Assembly (NCBI RefSeq): GCF_000830885.1
Contig: NZ_CP006951.1
Span: forward strand, 186,001-250,000
Source: Dehalococcoides mccartyi CG5
GTDB taxonomy: Bacteria > Chloroflexota > Dehalococcoidia > Dehalococcoidales > Dehalococcoidaceae
Length of the DNA: 64,000 bases
Direction: 5' to 3'
Below the pieces are notes generated by a model, which was given only the letters and a program-made list of their open reading frames with translations, was not told where the DNA came from and did no database searches. Positions 33,814 through 44,016 of this stretch are shown here, in pieces (the stretch's first letter is position 1; each line of letters begins with the position of its first letter). A program made the translations under genes and the position numbers.

Positions 33814-35310
33814 CTAATTTAGATTATTTTCTGGCTTGCCCCCAAGCCTTTGGCTGATAAATTTAAAGGCCTCCCGGCGGGTTTTTATTTCACCGGCCGC
33901 CTGGGCCTCGGCAATTTCACCAAGCAGGATTTTTATTCGGGGACCCGGCCTGAGGGCAAAGCGCTCTATCAGGTCGGTACCGGTTATTAAACGTTTTGGA
34001 GTCAGTCTGGTTAGCTGTCTTTTCTGCTCTGATAAAATGTGCGCTACTATATTAACATGTTCTTGCCAATTTGCCACCATCAAATTTGGCCCATCTGTTG
34101 CCAAATGGTCTGCCAGACTTAGGTAAAGGGTGGCAGTGGCGGCTTCCGAAAGGTCACGGAAATAGCGGTAAATAGCTTTTGAAGACGGCAACTGGCCGTC
34201 AGGATTCATCTGTACCGGACGCAGATGGTAGCAGACCATTTTCTCTACCAGTGAGATTTCTTTTTTTGAAAAACGCAGACGGGTGAGTATTTCAGATGTA
34301 ATTCGGCTACCTTCCAGCGGGTGACCGGTAAAACGTACCCGTCCGTCAGGGTCTGTGCTGCGGGTTTGGGGTTTGGCAATATCATGCAGCAGGGCGGCCA
34401 GTTTGGCCAGAGTGCGGATACGGGAAGTACCGCTTATTTGCTGGATGAAATATTTTTCAAAATTACTGTCACGGTAAATTTCACTGGTTATTTCAGGTTT
34501 TTGGTATGGCCAGACAGATTTGCCCAGTATGGCGTCCAATGCGTAAATGGTTTTTATAGAGTGTTCAAGCACATCCCATGTGTGTTCGTAGGGCTGTGGG
34601 TGCCGGTAGCAGGGATCAAGCTCCGTGAATATGCTTAGTAAAAGCCCCAGTTCGAGGCACTTTTCCCAGATGCCTGTCTGGCTGGTTTCAAGGAGTTTTA
34701 GGAGTTCTTCCCGAATTCTTTCGCCGGCAACAGTTGATATCAGGCCGGCGTGGGTTGTAATAAGACTTTGAGTTTGTTCGTCCAGCTCAAAGCCAAGTTC
34801 GGCTGACAAACGTATAGCCCGTATCAACCGGATGGGGTCAGCTCTAAAAACTTCGGATGAGGTTACCCGTATGACCCTGTTTTTAATATCCCTAAGCCCC
34901 TGCATGGGGTCAACAATAGCGTGTATTTGCAGATTGCCGTGATTTAGGGCAGACAAGGGTGCGGCCATGGCGTTAAGGTTGAAATCACGCCGGGCAAGGT
35001 TTGCCGAAATATCTGGCGTGCCGGAAATATCCAGCTGAAAACCGGGCAGCATGACTCTGGTTACGTCATTATCTGCATCAAGTACTATCTGAGTGGCTTT
35101 GAAATGACGGGATATCTTGGAGGCAGCAGAAAAGCCGTTACCTATTACGCACAGGTCAATATCTGCAGTCGGTTTTTTAAGCACAAGGTTACGCAAAAAA
35201 CCGCCCACCAAATAGGTTTCAGTGCCTTCCGCTGAAAGCAAACGGTGGAGGTCTTCAAGCAAGGCAGCGGTTTTTTTATCTGTATGGAGCAGCTGGTTTT
35301 TATTCGTCAC
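33814..35310 (-). CDS. CCA-adding enzyme / poly(A) polymerase family protein with HD domain
   Basis: About 498 residues. The nucleotidyltransferase head has LVGGFLRNLVLKKPTADIDLCVIG (GG and DxD). A head-extension follows (FRADPIRLIRAIRLSAELGF), then an HD domain with ALLHDIAKPQTR. This layout fits bacterial class II CCA-adding enzymes, which build or repair the tRNA 3' CCA end. The start is placed at GTG 35310, because the open frame upstream coincides with a good promoter; GTG 35319 is the alternative. It ends 1 nt before secD. Confidence 0.88.
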   Translation of the reverse strand: MTNKNQLLHTDKKTAALLEDLHRLLSAEGTETYLVGGFLRNLVLKKPTADIDLCVIGNGFSAASKISRHFKATQIVLDADNDVTRVMLPGFQLDISGTPDISANLARRDFNLNAMAAPLSALNHGNLQIHAIVDPMQGLRDIKNRVIRVTSSEVFRADPIRLIRAIRLSAELGFELDEQTQSLITTHAGLISTVAGERIREELLKLLETSQTGIWEKCLELGLLLSIFTELDPCYRHPQPYEHTWDVLEHSIKTIYALDAILGKSVWPYQKPEITSEIYRDSNFEKYFIQQISGTSRIRTLAKLAALLHDIAKPQTRSTDPDGRVRFTGHPLEGSRITSEILTRLRFSKKEISLVEKMVCYHLRPVQMNPDGQLPSSKAIYRYFRDLSEAATATLYLSLADHLATDGPNLMVANWQEHVNIVAHILSEQKRQLTRLTPKRLITGTDLIERFALRPGPRIKILLGEIAEAQAAGEIKTRREAFKFISQRLGGKPENNLN

Positions 35311-35334
35311 GGTTTTCACCCAAAAATCTACTAA

Positions 35335-35364
35335 ACTATACTCCGAACGTATCTTCAATATCAA
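35335..35364 (-). promoter_or_regulatory. Promoter of the CCA enzyme - secDF transcript
   Basis: On the reverse strand TTGATA (35359-35364) and TATAGT (35335-35340) are 18 nt apart. Transcription would begin near 35328, only about 10-18 nt before the candidate GTG starts. It supports the shorter reading of the downstream gene. Confidence 0.6.
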
Positions 35365-35469
35365 GAAAATTACGTTTGATTAGCTTTGGGTGGCAGCCGC
35401 TGAAAAACACACCCCGGTACCTTCCGCAGACGCGGCGGCATTTTTGAAAAGCCTGAAGTACTTATTTTG

Positions 35470-35871
35470 CTAGGTCATAGACTTGGAGATACTTTTCAGC
35501 ATAGCTAGAATAGCAATGACCGCTCTCTGCAGTTCAATAGGCTCTTGTGCCAGCACTTTGGCTACATAAGGGTCAAGCTGTCTGGGGATAGAAGTATATT
35601 CCGCTTCCATCTCCGAGATACTGTCCTTCTGGGGAGTAAGATATCCGGCCAGAGTGAATAACTCATCTTCTTCAAAACCCAAAGGATGAGCAATTCGTTT
35701 GAGTATTCTGGCAGACGGAAAACGCTCGCCGCGCTCAATGCGCCCCAGATGCGAGGGTGAGACGCTGGTCTTGGCGGCCAGCTCTTGCAAGGTAAGCGGT
35801 ATTTTTACCCTTTGCTGACGGATTATCTCTCCAAGGTCTGCCCAGCCATTTGATGATGTGGCTTTACTCAT
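35470..35871 (-). CDS. XRE-family transcriptional regulator
   Basis: A 133-residue protein with a Cro/C1-type helix-turn-helix at about 15-70 (IIRQQRVKIPLTLQELAAKTSVSPSHLGRIERGERFPS, DELFTLAGYL). The C-terminal 60 residues are helical and probably dimerise it. Possible targets are unknown, but a perfect 17-nt palindrome about 50 nt upstream may be its operator. It stands alone between priA and the CCA enzyme. Confidence 0.88.
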   Translation of the reverse strand: MSKATSSNGWADLGEIIRQQRVKIPLTLQELAAKTSVSPSHLGRIERGERFPSARILKRIAHPLGFEEDELFTLAGYLTPQKDSISEMEAEYTSIPRQLDPYVAKVLAQEPIELQRAVIAILAMLKSISKSMT

Positions 35872-35920
35872 GATCTTCCTGCCTTAGATATAATTCGGGT
35901 AAGGACTGAATATGATAAAG

Positions 35921-35937
35921 GTATAATAATATTATAC
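35921..35937. promoter_or_regulatory. 17-nt perfect palindrome, possible XRE operator
   Basis: GTATAATA-A-TATTATAC reads the same on both strands. It lies about 50 nt upstream of the XRE start. A TTGACA on the reverse strand (35962-35967) is followed by TGTTAT at 17-nt spacing, so the palindrome would sit around the transcription start. Autoregulation is inferred. Confidence 0.45.
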
Positions 35938-36130
35938 GATAACAGCAAAGCATATGCCAGATGTCAATGTCTGAGCTTTTTACAATGTATACCACTGAAC
36001 AACAGGTGTCAAAATTAGTATTTTTTGTATACTCATATTTTACAAATGGTATATAGGTAATATTGCCATTTTGGTCCAGCACAGGACAAAAGGCACTTTT
36101 TTAAAACGAAAATTTGAGTATTAAAAGGAT

Positions 36131-38578
36131 CTAGCATAAGCCGTATGGATCAATATCAATACTCCAGCCTTGCCCCAGGTTGATATCCCGGAGGAAATTG
36201 GCCGGGTTTGGTGAGCGCAGGATTATCTGGTATCGGTAACGTCCCCGCAGGCGCTGGATAAAGGCGGGAGCCGGCCCCAGAATCTCCAGCGTGCCTGAAC
36301 CGGTCGAATCAGCCTTTTCCCGAAGCGTTTGTGCCAAAAGTATAGCCTGCTGCTGACAAAAGTCATGGTTCAAATGACTGAAAACCAGACAAGCCAATTT
36401 CTGGAAGGGGGGATTATTCAGTTCTCTGCGGTAGGCTATTTCTTTGGCATAAAAACCCGGATAATCATGGCAAACGGCTGACTGGATAGCGTAATTTTCA
36501 GGTGTGTAGGTCTGGATAACTACTTTGCCGCCTGCCAGACCCCGTCCGGCCCGTCCGGCTACCTGTGCCAGCAGCTGAAAAGTGCGTTCGCCTGCCCGGA
36601 AATCCGGCAGGTTCAGGCTGATATCCGCGTTTATTACCCCCACCAGAGTTACTCCGGGCAGGTCAAGCCCCTTGGCTACCATCTGGGTGCCGATGAGTAT
36701 GTCTGCCTGATGGCGGCTGAATTTGTCCATTATCTGCTGGTGGGAGTCTTTGCCTTTGGTAACATCACTATCCCAGCGAAGCAGTTTTGCCTGAGGAAAA
36801 GCCAGCTCGGTTTCTTCCTCCAGTTTTTGGGTTCCCATGCCAAGATATTTAATCCGGCGGCTTTTGCAGTTCGGGCAGGTGAGGGGATTGGGATAATGCC
36901 TGCCGCACTGATGGCAAACCAGATTTTCCTGGTCAGGGTGGTAAGTAAGCAGTGTATCACAGCTTTTGCACATGGCTACATAGCCGCAGTCACGGCACTG
37001 GATAAAACTGGCACCGCCCCGCCGGTTTATGAAAAGGATGGCCTGCTCATGTTTTGCCAGTACTTTTTCAATCGAAGCATGCAGGTTGCGGGAGAAAATA
37101 CTCCGGTTGCCTTCGGAAAGTTCGGTGCGCATATCTACCAGCTCGGTTTTGGGCAGGGAAGCACCTCTGTAGGGGGTCAGGCGTTCGGGCAGTTCCAGCA
37201 ACTGGTAAAGGCCGTTTTGGGCTTTAAAATAGCTGTCAATATCCGGGGTGGCACTGCCCAGCACCAGAACTGCACCATATTCTTCAGTCATTTTTAGGGC
37301 GACTGTGCGGGTGTGATAACGGGGTTGAGAGTTCTGCTGTTTATATGTCCATTCGTGCTCTTCGTCTATGATGATGATACCCGGTTTATCCAGCGGGGCA
37401 AAAAGGGCACTTCTGGGTCCGATTACTATATCGGCCTGATCGTTTTTTATCCTTTGCCATTCGTCAAACTGTTCACCGAGACTGAGGCGGCTGTGAAGTA
37501 CGGCCACCCTGCCGGGGAAACGCCCGGCAAAACGGGCAATAGTCTGGGGGGTAAGGGATATCTCCGGTACCAGTACAATGGCTTTTTTGCCCAGACGCAG
37601 GGCTTCAGCCAGCGCCTGCAGGTATATTTCGGTTTTACCGCTGCCGGTTATTCCGTGCAATAAAAAGGTACGGGGATTCTGGTCATCTTCGGGCGGAGTA
37701 TTCAGGGAACGGTTGATAGACTCCAGACACTTTTCCTGAGGAGGGCTTAGTTTAAGGTGGGGCAGGGTTTCTATGTGGCTGTAATCTATCGGCTGGCGGA
37801 ATACCTGATGCTCCTCAGTTAGTATTAGCTCTTTCTTCTCCAGAGATTTCAAGATTGCAGCATTATTTTTAACCAGCAAATTCAGACGGCTTTTGGAAAT
37901 GCCTTGCGGGTTTTCCCGGAGGCACTCAAAAACCTCGGTCTGGCGGGGAGATAACTTTGGCAGAGTCTGGTCTTTAATAAATGCCAGTGCCTGCTCACTT
38001 AGGCCGAAATGTTTTTCAAATTTGGTTTGTGTCCGTACCGGGCTTATCTGATAGGTTCGGTTGATAAGCCCCTGATTTATCAGCTTTGGTATGGCGGTTT
38101 GGGTGGTTTTTTTGCCGAATATATTTTCCAGTTCAGTTTGAGGGGTAATATCTCTGGTCTGCAACCAGTCAAATATTTTTTGTAAACTTGGGCTGAGGAT
38201 TGCAGGCGGTTTTTCGCTTTTATTCAATGGTGAGGGCTCAAGGCTGATATAGGCTACGCTGCGGCGTTCAAAAGACGGAGGCAGCATGGGGGAAAGGGCT
38301 TCGTAGATGCTGCATAAATAGGTTTGGCTTATCCATGCGGCTAGGTTAAGCTGATGAAAAGAAAGAAGCGGCGTATCAGAGATAACGCCGCAGATTTCAC
38401 GTGTTTGCCCAAATGCCGGCTGGTCAGATACTTCAAGGACTATGCCCTGAACTATTTTGGGCCCGAAAGGAGCCCAGACCGCCTGGCCGGGTTTGATTTC
38501 TAACCCCAAAGGTATGGAGTAGGAAAAACTGCCCGGTCTAAGTACCGGAGTGTTTACGGCCAGTTCGGCAAAAGCCAA
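36131..38578 (-). CDS. priA: Primosomal protein N' (PriA helicase)
   Basis: An 815-residue replication-restart helicase. It has the 3'-DNA-binding N-terminus (VNTPVLRPGSFSYSIP), Walker A GITGSGKTEIYLQ, DEEH box IIIDEEHEWTYK, a zinc-binding insert with eight cysteines (CRDCGYVAMCKSC, CHQCGRHYP, CPNCKSRRI), and helicase motifs TQMVAKGLDLPGVTLVG and AGRAGR. The length fits the family. It lies 20 nt after rplS. Confidence 0.97.
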   Translation of the reverse strand: MAFAELAVNTPVLRPGSFSYSIPLGLEIKPGQAVWAPFGPKIVQGIVLEVSDQPAFGQTREICGVISDTPLLSFHQLNLAAWISQTYLCSIYEALSPMLPPSFERRSVAYISLEPSPLNKSEKPPAILSPSLQKIFDWLQTRDITPQTELENIFGKKTTQTAIPKLINQGLINRTYQISPVRTQTKFEKHFGLSEQALAFIKDQTLPKLSPRQTEVFECLRENPQGISKSRLNLLVKNNAAILKSLEKKELILTEEHQVFRQPIDYSHIETLPHLKLSPPQEKCLESINRSLNTPPEDDQNPRTFLLHGITGSGKTEIYLQALAEALRLGKKAIVLVPEISLTPQTIARFAGRFPGRVAVLHSRLSLGEQFDEWQRIKNDQADIVIGPRSALFAPLDKPGIIIIDEEHEWTYKQQNSQPRYHTRTVALKMTEEYGAVLVLGSATPDIDSYFKAQNGLYQLLELPERLTPYRGASLPKTELVDMRTELSEGNRSIFSRNLHASIEKVLAKHEQAILFINRRGGASFIQCRDCGYVAMCKSCDTLLTYHPDQENLVCHQCGRHYPNPLTCPNCKSRRIKYLGMGTQKLEEETELAFPQAKLLRWDSDVTKGKDSHQQIMDKFSRHQADILIGTQMVAKGLDLPGVTLVGVINADISLNLPDFRAGERTFQLLAQVAGRAGRGLAGGKVVIQTYTPENYAIQSAVCHDYPGFYAKEIAYRRELNNPPFQKLACLVFSHLNHDFCQQQAILLAQTLREKADSTGSGTLEILGPAPAFIQRLRGRYRYQIILRSPNPANFLRDINLGQGWSIDIDPYGLC

Positions 38579-38598
38579 TCTATACCCCCTAAGAAAGC

Positions 38599-38994
38599 TT
38601 AAGAGGGTGTCTGTTTAACTTCTTTAATGCGGGCTGCTTTTCCAGAAAGCTTGCGCAGGTAGAACAGGCGGGCACGGCGTACTCGGCCCTTCTTCATAAT
38701 CTCAACCTTGGTAACATTGGGTGAGAGGAAGGGGAAGGTGCGTTCAACGCCCACGCCGTAGCTTATACGGCGAACAGTGAAATTGCCGCCGTCAGCGGCC
38801 TGTTTGACCTTCAGGACTACACCCTGGAACATCTGAATGCGTTCTTTGTCGCCTTCTTTAATGCGGGCGTGTACTTTTATAGTATCACCGGGGCCAAAAT
38901 TAGGTAAAACTTTTTCGGCCTTGGTATTTTCTACAGCAACTGTTTCTTCTTCACTGGTTGCAGGGGCTTCCTGATTATTCATAGTCTCTTCCAT
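38599..38994 (-). CDS. rplS: 50S ribosomal protein L19
   Basis: About 131 residues. The conserved body starts at [29 protein letters not shown] and ends [19 protein letters not shown]. The N-terminus carries an acidic extension of about 30 residues ([20 protein letters not shown]) that most L19 proteins lack. The start at 38994 is chosen from AAGGAG about 10 nt upstream. It lies downstream of trmD, a usual pairing. Confidence 0.95.
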   Translation of the reverse strand: MEETMNNQEAPATSEEETVAVENTKAEKVLPNFGPGDTIKVHARIKEGDKERIQMFQGVVLKVKQAADGGNFTVRRISYGVGVERTFPFLSPNVTKVEIMKKGRVRRARLFYLRKLSGKAARIKEVKQTPS

Positions 38995-39117
38995 GGTGGT
39001 AAAAACTCCTTTAAATATCAACGGAATATTAAAACACAAACCCAATTCATAATCAAGTGCGCGGGTTTGGCAGGGGCATAGCGGGGTGTTTGCATACCTT
39101 ATATATAATAGCAGATT

Positions 39118-39864
39118 TTAACCCTGAGCGTTTTCTTCGGCCAGAATCTCGTCTACCAGTTTTCGGTCGGCTTTGGAGAGTGGTATTTTTTCAAACATAT
39201 CCGGGCGTCGTTTCAGGGTACGCCTGAGAGATTCTTTCCGCCGCCAGCGGTTTATCTGGGCATGATTTCCGGAAAGAAGCACGTCCGGTATGCCCCAGCC
39301 CCTGAATACAGGGGGGCGGGTATAGTGGGGGTGTTCCAGCAGGCCGTTTGAGTGGGAATCATCCTGTGAGGATTCGCCTGAACCAAGCACGCCGGGTATC
39401 AGGCGGGAAACAGCATCTATAACTACCATGGCAGCCAGTTCGCCGCCGGTTAGTACAAAATCACCGATGCTTATTTCATCTGTGGCCAGATGTTCACGCA
39501 CCCGTTCGTCAAAGCCTTCGTAATGGCCGCAAATTATAATCAGCCGTTCGTGCTTCGCCAGTTCACGGGCTACTTCCTGATTGAAGGAGCGTCCCTGAGG
39601 GGAGAGCAGGATAACCGGGGCAGGGGTGGGGTCTTCCCTGAGGACGTCTTCTACCGCCTCAAACAGCGGTTCAGGCTTAAGAAGCATGCCGGCACCGCCT
39701 CCGTAAGGGGAGTCATCTACCGCATGATGCTTGTCATGGGCAAAATCCCTGAAGTTATGTATTTCTAACCTTACCAGATTATTGTCTGTTGCCCGCTTGA
39801 AAATGCTTTCTTCAAAAGGGGACTGAAACATCTCAGGGAAAAGGGTTAATACATCTATTTTCAA
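39118..39864 (-). CDS. trmD: tRNA (guanine-37-N1)-methyltransferase TrmD
   Basis: A 248-residue SPOUT methyltransferase that makes m1G37. It has the N-terminal [10 protein letters not shown], the trefoil-knot segments [12 protein letters not shown] and [20 protein letters not shown], and the C-terminal [18 protein letters not shown]. The length is normal. It is divergent from mraZ and followed by rplS, without the rpsP and rimM genes often found upstream. Confidence 0.96.
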   Translation of the reverse strand: MKIDVLTLFPEMFQSPFEESIFKRATDNNLVRLEIHNFRDFAHDKHHAVDDSPYGGGAGMLLKPEPLFEAVEDVLREDPTPAPVILLSPQGRSFNQEVARELAKHERLIIICGHYEGFDERVREHLATDEISIGDFVLTGGELAAMVVIDAVSRLIPGVLGSGESSQDDSHSNGLLEHPHYTRPPVFRGWGIPDVLLSGNHAQINRWRRKESLRRTLKRRPDMFEKIPLSKADRKLVDEILAEENAQG

Positions 39865-39901
39865 GCTTTTCTCTCCTATTTTTACCCCTTGACGTTGTTC
39901 T

Positions 39902-39931
39902 ATTTTAGCATACCCTTTTGGCCAGACTCAA
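39902..39931 (-). promoter_or_regulatory. Probable promoter of trmD-rplS
   Basis: On the reverse strand TTGAGT (39926-39931) and TAAAAT (39902-39907) are 18 nt apart, which would put the transcript start about 30 nt before trmD. Confidence 0.45.
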
Positions 39932-39968
39932 AAGCTCAATAGATATATAAAAATATATTTTCAAAGGC

Positions 39969-40020
39969 TTGACAAAGGGGGTGTTCGCTTATAGAATGGG
40001 AAAAAGTGGGGTAATGTGGT
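39969..40020 (+). promoter_or_regulatory. mraZ promoter with three MraZ-box repeats
   Basis: TTGACA (39969-39974) and TAGAAT (39992-39997) are 17 nt apart. Starting within the -10, TGGG (39997), TGGG (40007) and TGGT (40017) repeat every 10 nt. This is the arrangement of MraZ binding sites (TGGGN separated by 5 nt) known from other bacteria, so autorepression of the division cluster is likely. Confidence 0.75.
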
Positions 40021-40046
40021 AAGTCGGGGAGAGAGTACCTAAGAAG

Positions 40047-40475
40047 ATGTTTTTCGGAGAATTTGAGTACAAGCTGGACGAAAAAGGGCGTTTCCCTTTG
40101 CCGCCTGCCATCAGGCCCAGCCTGAAGGACGGTTTGATACTTGCCCCCGGCACCGGTGAGAAATGCATTTATGCTTACCCCCTGTGCGAATGGAAAAAAC
40201 TGGCTGAAAGCTTGAAGAGTACTACGGTTGCTCCCAGCAAGATGCGCCGCCTGAACAGGGCTCTATTCGCTTTGGCTTTTGATGTTAATCTGGATGCTCA
40301 GGGTCGTTTGACCCTGCCTGCACCTTTAAAAACCTATGCTGGGGTTAATATAGAGGTTATTGTGGCAGGTGTCAACAATTATTTGGAGATATGGGACAAG
40401 GAGACTTGGGAGTCTGAAAAGAAGGCCAGCCAAGAGCAGGCCTGGCAAATAATAGAAACGCTTGAGGAGCATTAG
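40047..40475 (+). CDS. mraZ: Transcriptional regulator MraZ
   Basis: A 142-residue protein with two AbrB-like MraZ halves: FGEFEYKLDEKGRFPLPPAIRPSL and the second LDAQGRLTLPAPLKTYAG. MraZ represses its own division and cell-wall cluster by binding TGGGN repeats, which are present upstream here. rsmH follows after 6 nt. Confidence 0.96.
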   Translation: MFFGEFEYKLDEKGRFPLPPAIRPSLKDGLILAPGTGEKCIYAYPLCEWKKLAESLKSTTVAPSKMRRLNRALFALAFDVNLDAQGRLTLPAPLKTYAGVNIEVIVAGVNNYLEIWDKETWESEKKASQEQAWQIIETLEEH

Positions 40476-40481
40476 ACAAAA

Positions 40482-41531
40482 GTGATTGAATATCCTCATA
40501 TACCGGTTATGCTGGAAGAGTCCATACAGGGGCTGGGGGTTATACCCGGAGGCCGTTATGTGGACTGTACTTTGGGGGCAGGTGGCCATTCGGAGGCTAT
40601 TTTAGAGCACAGTTACCCCGGCGGGCAGCTTTTGTCTATAGATGCAGACCCCAGTGCCATAACTCTGGCGGCCGAACGGCTGAAGAGTTTCGGCAGTTCG
40701 GTTTTACTGGTTAATGACAATTTTGCGAATTTGAAAGATATATGCCAGCGGTATGAATATATGCCGGTACATGGTATTTTGTTTGATTTGGGTCTTTCCT
40801 CTATGCAGTTGGACAGGCAAGAATCCGGGTTTAGTTTCCAGACCGAAGCTCCTCTGGATATGCGGTTTTCCCCTGAGCAGGAGCTGACGGCGGCAGATAT
40901 TATTAACGGATACGATGTGACTGAACTTTCCGATCTTATTTGGAAATATGGAGAAGAACCTTTTAGCCGGCGGATTGCCAGAGCTATTGCAGAGAAAAGG
41001 CCGTTTAAAACCACCACCGAACTGGCTGCTGCTATAGAGAGGGCGGTAGGCGGGCGTCATGGACGTATTCATCCGGCCACCCGTACTTTTCAGGCTTTGC
41101 GGATAGCCGTAAATGAAGAGCTTTCTCACCTGGAAAGTGCTCTTTCGCAGGCTCATAGCCTGCTGGGTCATGGCGGGCGGCTGGTGGTGATAAGTTACCA
41201 CTCGCTTGAAGACCGTATTGTGAAGCAGTATTTTCAAAAGGAAGCCAAGGGCTGTATATGCCCTGATGATATTCCCCAGTGTGTTTGTGACCACCAGCCT
41301 TCGCTGAGAATTATAAACCGCAGGGTGATTACCCCTTCGAATGAAGAAATATCCCGAAACCCGCGCAGCCGAAGCGCCAAGATGCGGGTAGCAGAGCGGA
41401 TTATAGAACCCGGCGAGGGGCGTTTTTTTTCCAGCCGGGAAGATGAATTAGTTAATCATGTCAGCAGAACTGGCTCTGTTCAGCATGGACAGGCTAAACA
41501 TAAGGGGGTGGTCCAGAGGGGAGGAAGCTGA
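40482..41531 (+). CDS. rsmH: 16S rRNA m4C1402 methyltransferase RsmH
   Basis: A 349-residue SAM enzyme with [24 protein letters not shown] (SAM loop), [14 protein letters not shown] and RGFSF-like [15 protein letters not shown]. The C-terminal half has [18 protein letters not shown] and [15 protein letters not shown]. It starts with GTG. The C-terminal 40 residues after the core are an extra polar tail. Second gene of the division cluster. Confidence 0.96.
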   Translation: MIEYPHIPVMLEESIQGLGVIPGGRYVDCTLGAGGHSEAILEHSYPGGQLLSIDADPSAITLAAERLKSFGSSVLLVNDNFANLKDICQRYEYMPVHGILFDLGLSSMQLDRQESGFSFQTEAPLDMRFSPEQELTAADIINGYDVTELSDLIWKYGEEPFSRRIARAIAEKRPFKTTTELAAAIERAVGGRHGRIHPATRTFQALRIAVNEELSHLESALSQAHSLLGHGGRLVVISYHSLEDRIVKQYFQKEAKGCICPDDIPQCVCDHQPSLRIINRRVITPSNEEISRNPRSRSAKMRVAERIIEPGEGRFFSSREDELVNHVSRTGSVQHGQAKHKGVVQRGGS

Positions 41532-41601
41532 TGTGCGGAAAGGATTAATTTTCCCGTAAGGGATTTTTGAGATACCCGGTTTTGCAAATGGAGGGAGATA
41601 T

Positions 41602-42828
41602 ATGAAAAACAGAATCGTTACAGCGATTGATGTCGGCACTACCAAGATCTGTACTATAATTGCCGAAGTAAATCCTGTGGGCGGTGTCAACGTAGTAGGT
41701 GTTGGCATTGGCCCTTCGCAGGGTTTACATAAAGGTCTGGTAGTAAACATCAATGACGCCCGGGAATCCATCCGTGAGTCCATCCGTAAGGCGGAACAGG
41801 CTTCCGGATACAAGGTTGAATCCGCCTATGTAGGCGTAACCGGCCGCCATGTGACCTCTATGAACAATAAGGGTGTGGTGGCTATTACCAGAAATGACCG
41901 TCTGGTAAGAAGTGATGACCTGAAGCGGGTAATGGCTACCGCTCAGAACATCAGCGTTCCTAATGACCGCAAATTGCTCCACGTTATTCCCAGAACCTAT
42001 GCAGTTGACGGCCAATCCGGGGTAAAAAACCCGGTGGGTATGCATGGTTTCAGGCTGGATGTGGAAACACATATTATTACTGCGGCCGCTACCTCGGTAC
42101 AGAACCTGGTGAAGTGCATTCGGGGGCTGGGCATTGATATTGATGACCTGGTACTCGAACCTATTGCTTCCAGTGAAGCTGTACTGACTGATGACGAAAA
42201 GCAGGTGGGTGTTATTCTGGCCGATATCGGCGGAGGCACCACTGATATCTGCGTCTTCAAAGATGGTAGTATCTGGCACACGGCTATTATCCCGGTGGCT
42301 GGTTATCAGCTGACACGTGATGTGGCTATTGGCCTGGGCCTTCCCTTTGACGTTGCCGAGGAAATGAAGAAACGCTACGGCAGCGTCCTGCCCGTATATG
42401 AAACCAAAATGGAGTCTCCCAGCCCTATCTGCGAAGATGGCCATGGTGTTTCTTATCAGGACCTGTGTGACATTATCCGCGCCCGGGTGGAGGAAGTTCT
42501 GCGCCTTATCATGCTGGAGATACCTAACTCGGACTATGACAGTCTGGTACCGGCTGGCCTGGTACTGACCGGCGGCAGCTCTAATCTGGCGGGTATGGAA
42601 ACTCTGGGACGGGATATCCTGCGCATACCGGTAAGGGTAGGAAACCCTGACAAGGTTTACGGCATTGTGGATTCACTTCATGATCCGGCTTATGCCACCG
42701 GTGTGGGCCTGCTCCTCTGGGGTGCCAAGCATCAGCCTGTTAAAAAATCATGGCTGGATAATATCGGCTTTTTCGGCCGAATGCGTAACTTGCTTAAGGG
42801 TTTTGCCGGTCTGTTTGGAACTAACTAA
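41602..42828 (+). CDS. ftsA: Cell division protein FtsA
   Basis: A 408-residue actin-fold protein: phosphate-1 IDVGTTKICTIIAE, the 1C subdomain, phosphate-2 LADIGGGTTDICVFKDG and adenosine motif VLTGGSSNLAGM. The C-terminal NIGFFGRMRNLLKGFAGLFG can form the membrane-targeting amphipathic helix. FtsA tethers FtsZ to the membrane. It comes directly after rsmH, with no mraY, mur or ftsW genes between. Confidence 0.94.
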   Translation: MKNRIVTAIDVGTTKICTIIAEVNPVGGVNVVGVGIGPSQGLHKGLVVNINDARESIRESIRKAEQASGYKVESAYVGVTGRHVTSMNNKGVVAITRNDRLVRSDDLKRVMATAQNISVPNDRKLLHVIPRTYAVDGQSGVKNPVGMHGFRLDVETHIITAAATSVQNLVKCIRGLGIDIDDLVLEPIASSEAVLTDDEKQVGVILADIGGGTTDICVFKDGSIWHTAIIPVAGYQLTRDVAIGLGLPFDVAEEMKKRYGSVLPVYETKMESPSPICEDGHGVSYQDLCDIIRARVEEVLRLIMLEIPNSDYDSLVPAGLVLTGGSSNLAGMETLGRDILRIPVRVGNPDKVYGIVDSLHDPAYATGVGLLLWGAKHQPVKKSWLDNIGFFGRMRNLLKGFAGLFGTN

Positions 42829-42867
42829 ATAAAGTAAAATTTTAGAACGATATAAGGAGATTATAAA

Positions 42868-43998
42868 ATGGCTAAAACAAGTTTCGTTCCCAATCCCGCC
42901 AGAATTAAAGTATTCGGCTGTGGCGGCGGCGGTTGCAATGCTGTTACCCGCATGGTCCGTGAAGAAATACAGGGTGTTGAATTTATTGCTATCAACACTG
43001 ATGCCCAAGCTTTGGCTATCACTGAAGCTCCTATCCGCCTGCAGATAGGCGAAAGAGTTACCCGCGGTTTGGGTGCCGGCGGCGACCATAATATGGGGCA
43101 GAAAGCGGCTGAAGAGAGCCGCGATGAAATCCGCGAAATAGTTAACGGGGCTGATATGGTTTTCGTTACCGCAGGTATGGGTGGCGGTACCGGTACCGGT
43201 TCTGCTCCCATTGTGGCTGAAGAATCCAAGAAAAGCGGCGCTTTGACTATCGCTGTGGTTACCAAGCCCTTTACTTTTGAAGGTGCTCACCGGGCTTCTA
43301 CTGCCAAAGAAGGCATTAATCGCCTGCTGGGCAAGGTAGATACCCTGATTATCATCCCCAATGACCGCCTGCTGGATTTGTGTGACCAGAAGACCGGCGT
43401 GGATGCCGCTTTCAAGATGGCTGACGATGTACTCCGCCACGGCGTGCAGGCTATTTCCGAGGTTATCACCGTTCCCGGTCTGATTAACCTGGACTTTGCT
43501 GATGTGCGTGCCGTTATGCGGGACGCCGGCCCGGCCTGGATGTCTATTGGTTATGGTTCCGGCAAGAACAGGGCTTCAGATGCCGCCAAGAGCGCTCTGG
43601 CCAGCCCTCTGCTGGATGTTTCCATCACCGGATCCAAGGGTGTTCTCTTTAACATAGTGGGCGGCCCTGACCTGAGCCTGATGGAAGTTAACGAAGCAGC
43701 CGATGTTATTAAACAGGCGGTTGATCCTGATGCCAACATCATCTTTGGTGTGGCTTCGGACGCATCCATGGGTTCAAACGTAAAGATAACCCTGATTGCT
43801 ACCGGCTTTGTTTCCAAGATGGGTATGGCCGAAGAAGAGGGTGATGATGCCATTACCCGCCAGCTGAAGGGTATCAAGACCGAAGACGAACTGGATGTTC
43901 CCTCCTTCTTGCGGAGACCGCTCTTTAATCGGGCCCGTCCGGTTGCCCCTCCGGTGGATACCCGCTCTAATAAGCCTTCTTCCAGGATTTCCTGGTAA
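42868..43998 (+). CDS. ftsZ: Cell division protein FtsZ
   Basis: A 376-residue tubulin homologue with the GTP-binding motif [13 protein letters not shown], the N-terminal [15 protein letters not shown] and the T7 region [13 protein letters not shown]. The usual FtsA-binding tail motif seems to be DVPSFLRRP at about 350, followed by a further 25 basic and Pro-rich residues. AAGGAG precedes the ATG. A strong terminator follows. Confidence 0.97.
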   Translation: MAKTSFVPNPARIKVFGCGGGGCNAVTRMVREEIQGVEFIAINTDAQALAITEAPIRLQIGERVTRGLGAGGDHNMGQKAAEESRDEIREIVNGADMVFVTAGMGGGTGTGSAPIVAEESKKSGALTIAVVTKPFTFEGAHRASTAKEGINRLLGKVDTLIIIPNDRLLDLCDQKTGVDAAFKMADDVLRHGVQAISEVITVPGLINLDFADVRAVMRDAGPAWMSIGYGSGKNRASDAAKSALASPLLDVSITGSKGVLFNIVGGPDLSLMEVNEAADVIKQAVDPDANIIFGVASDASMGSNVKITLIATGFVSKMGMAEEEGDDAITRQLKGIKTEDELDVPSFLRRPLFNRARPVAPPVDTRSNKPSSRISW

Positions 43999-44016
43999 GT
44001 CTAATATAGTTGTATA

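Noticed and set aside
35864-36082. A 72-codon reverse frame just upstream of the XRE gene
   Set aside because: It covers the XRE promoter region, overlaps the XRE start, has odd composition and no ribosome site or recognisable domain.
41725-43440. Long reverse frames (up to 239 codons) across ftsA and ftsZ
   Set aside because: They are antisense shadows of two clear core genes and show no protein pattern.
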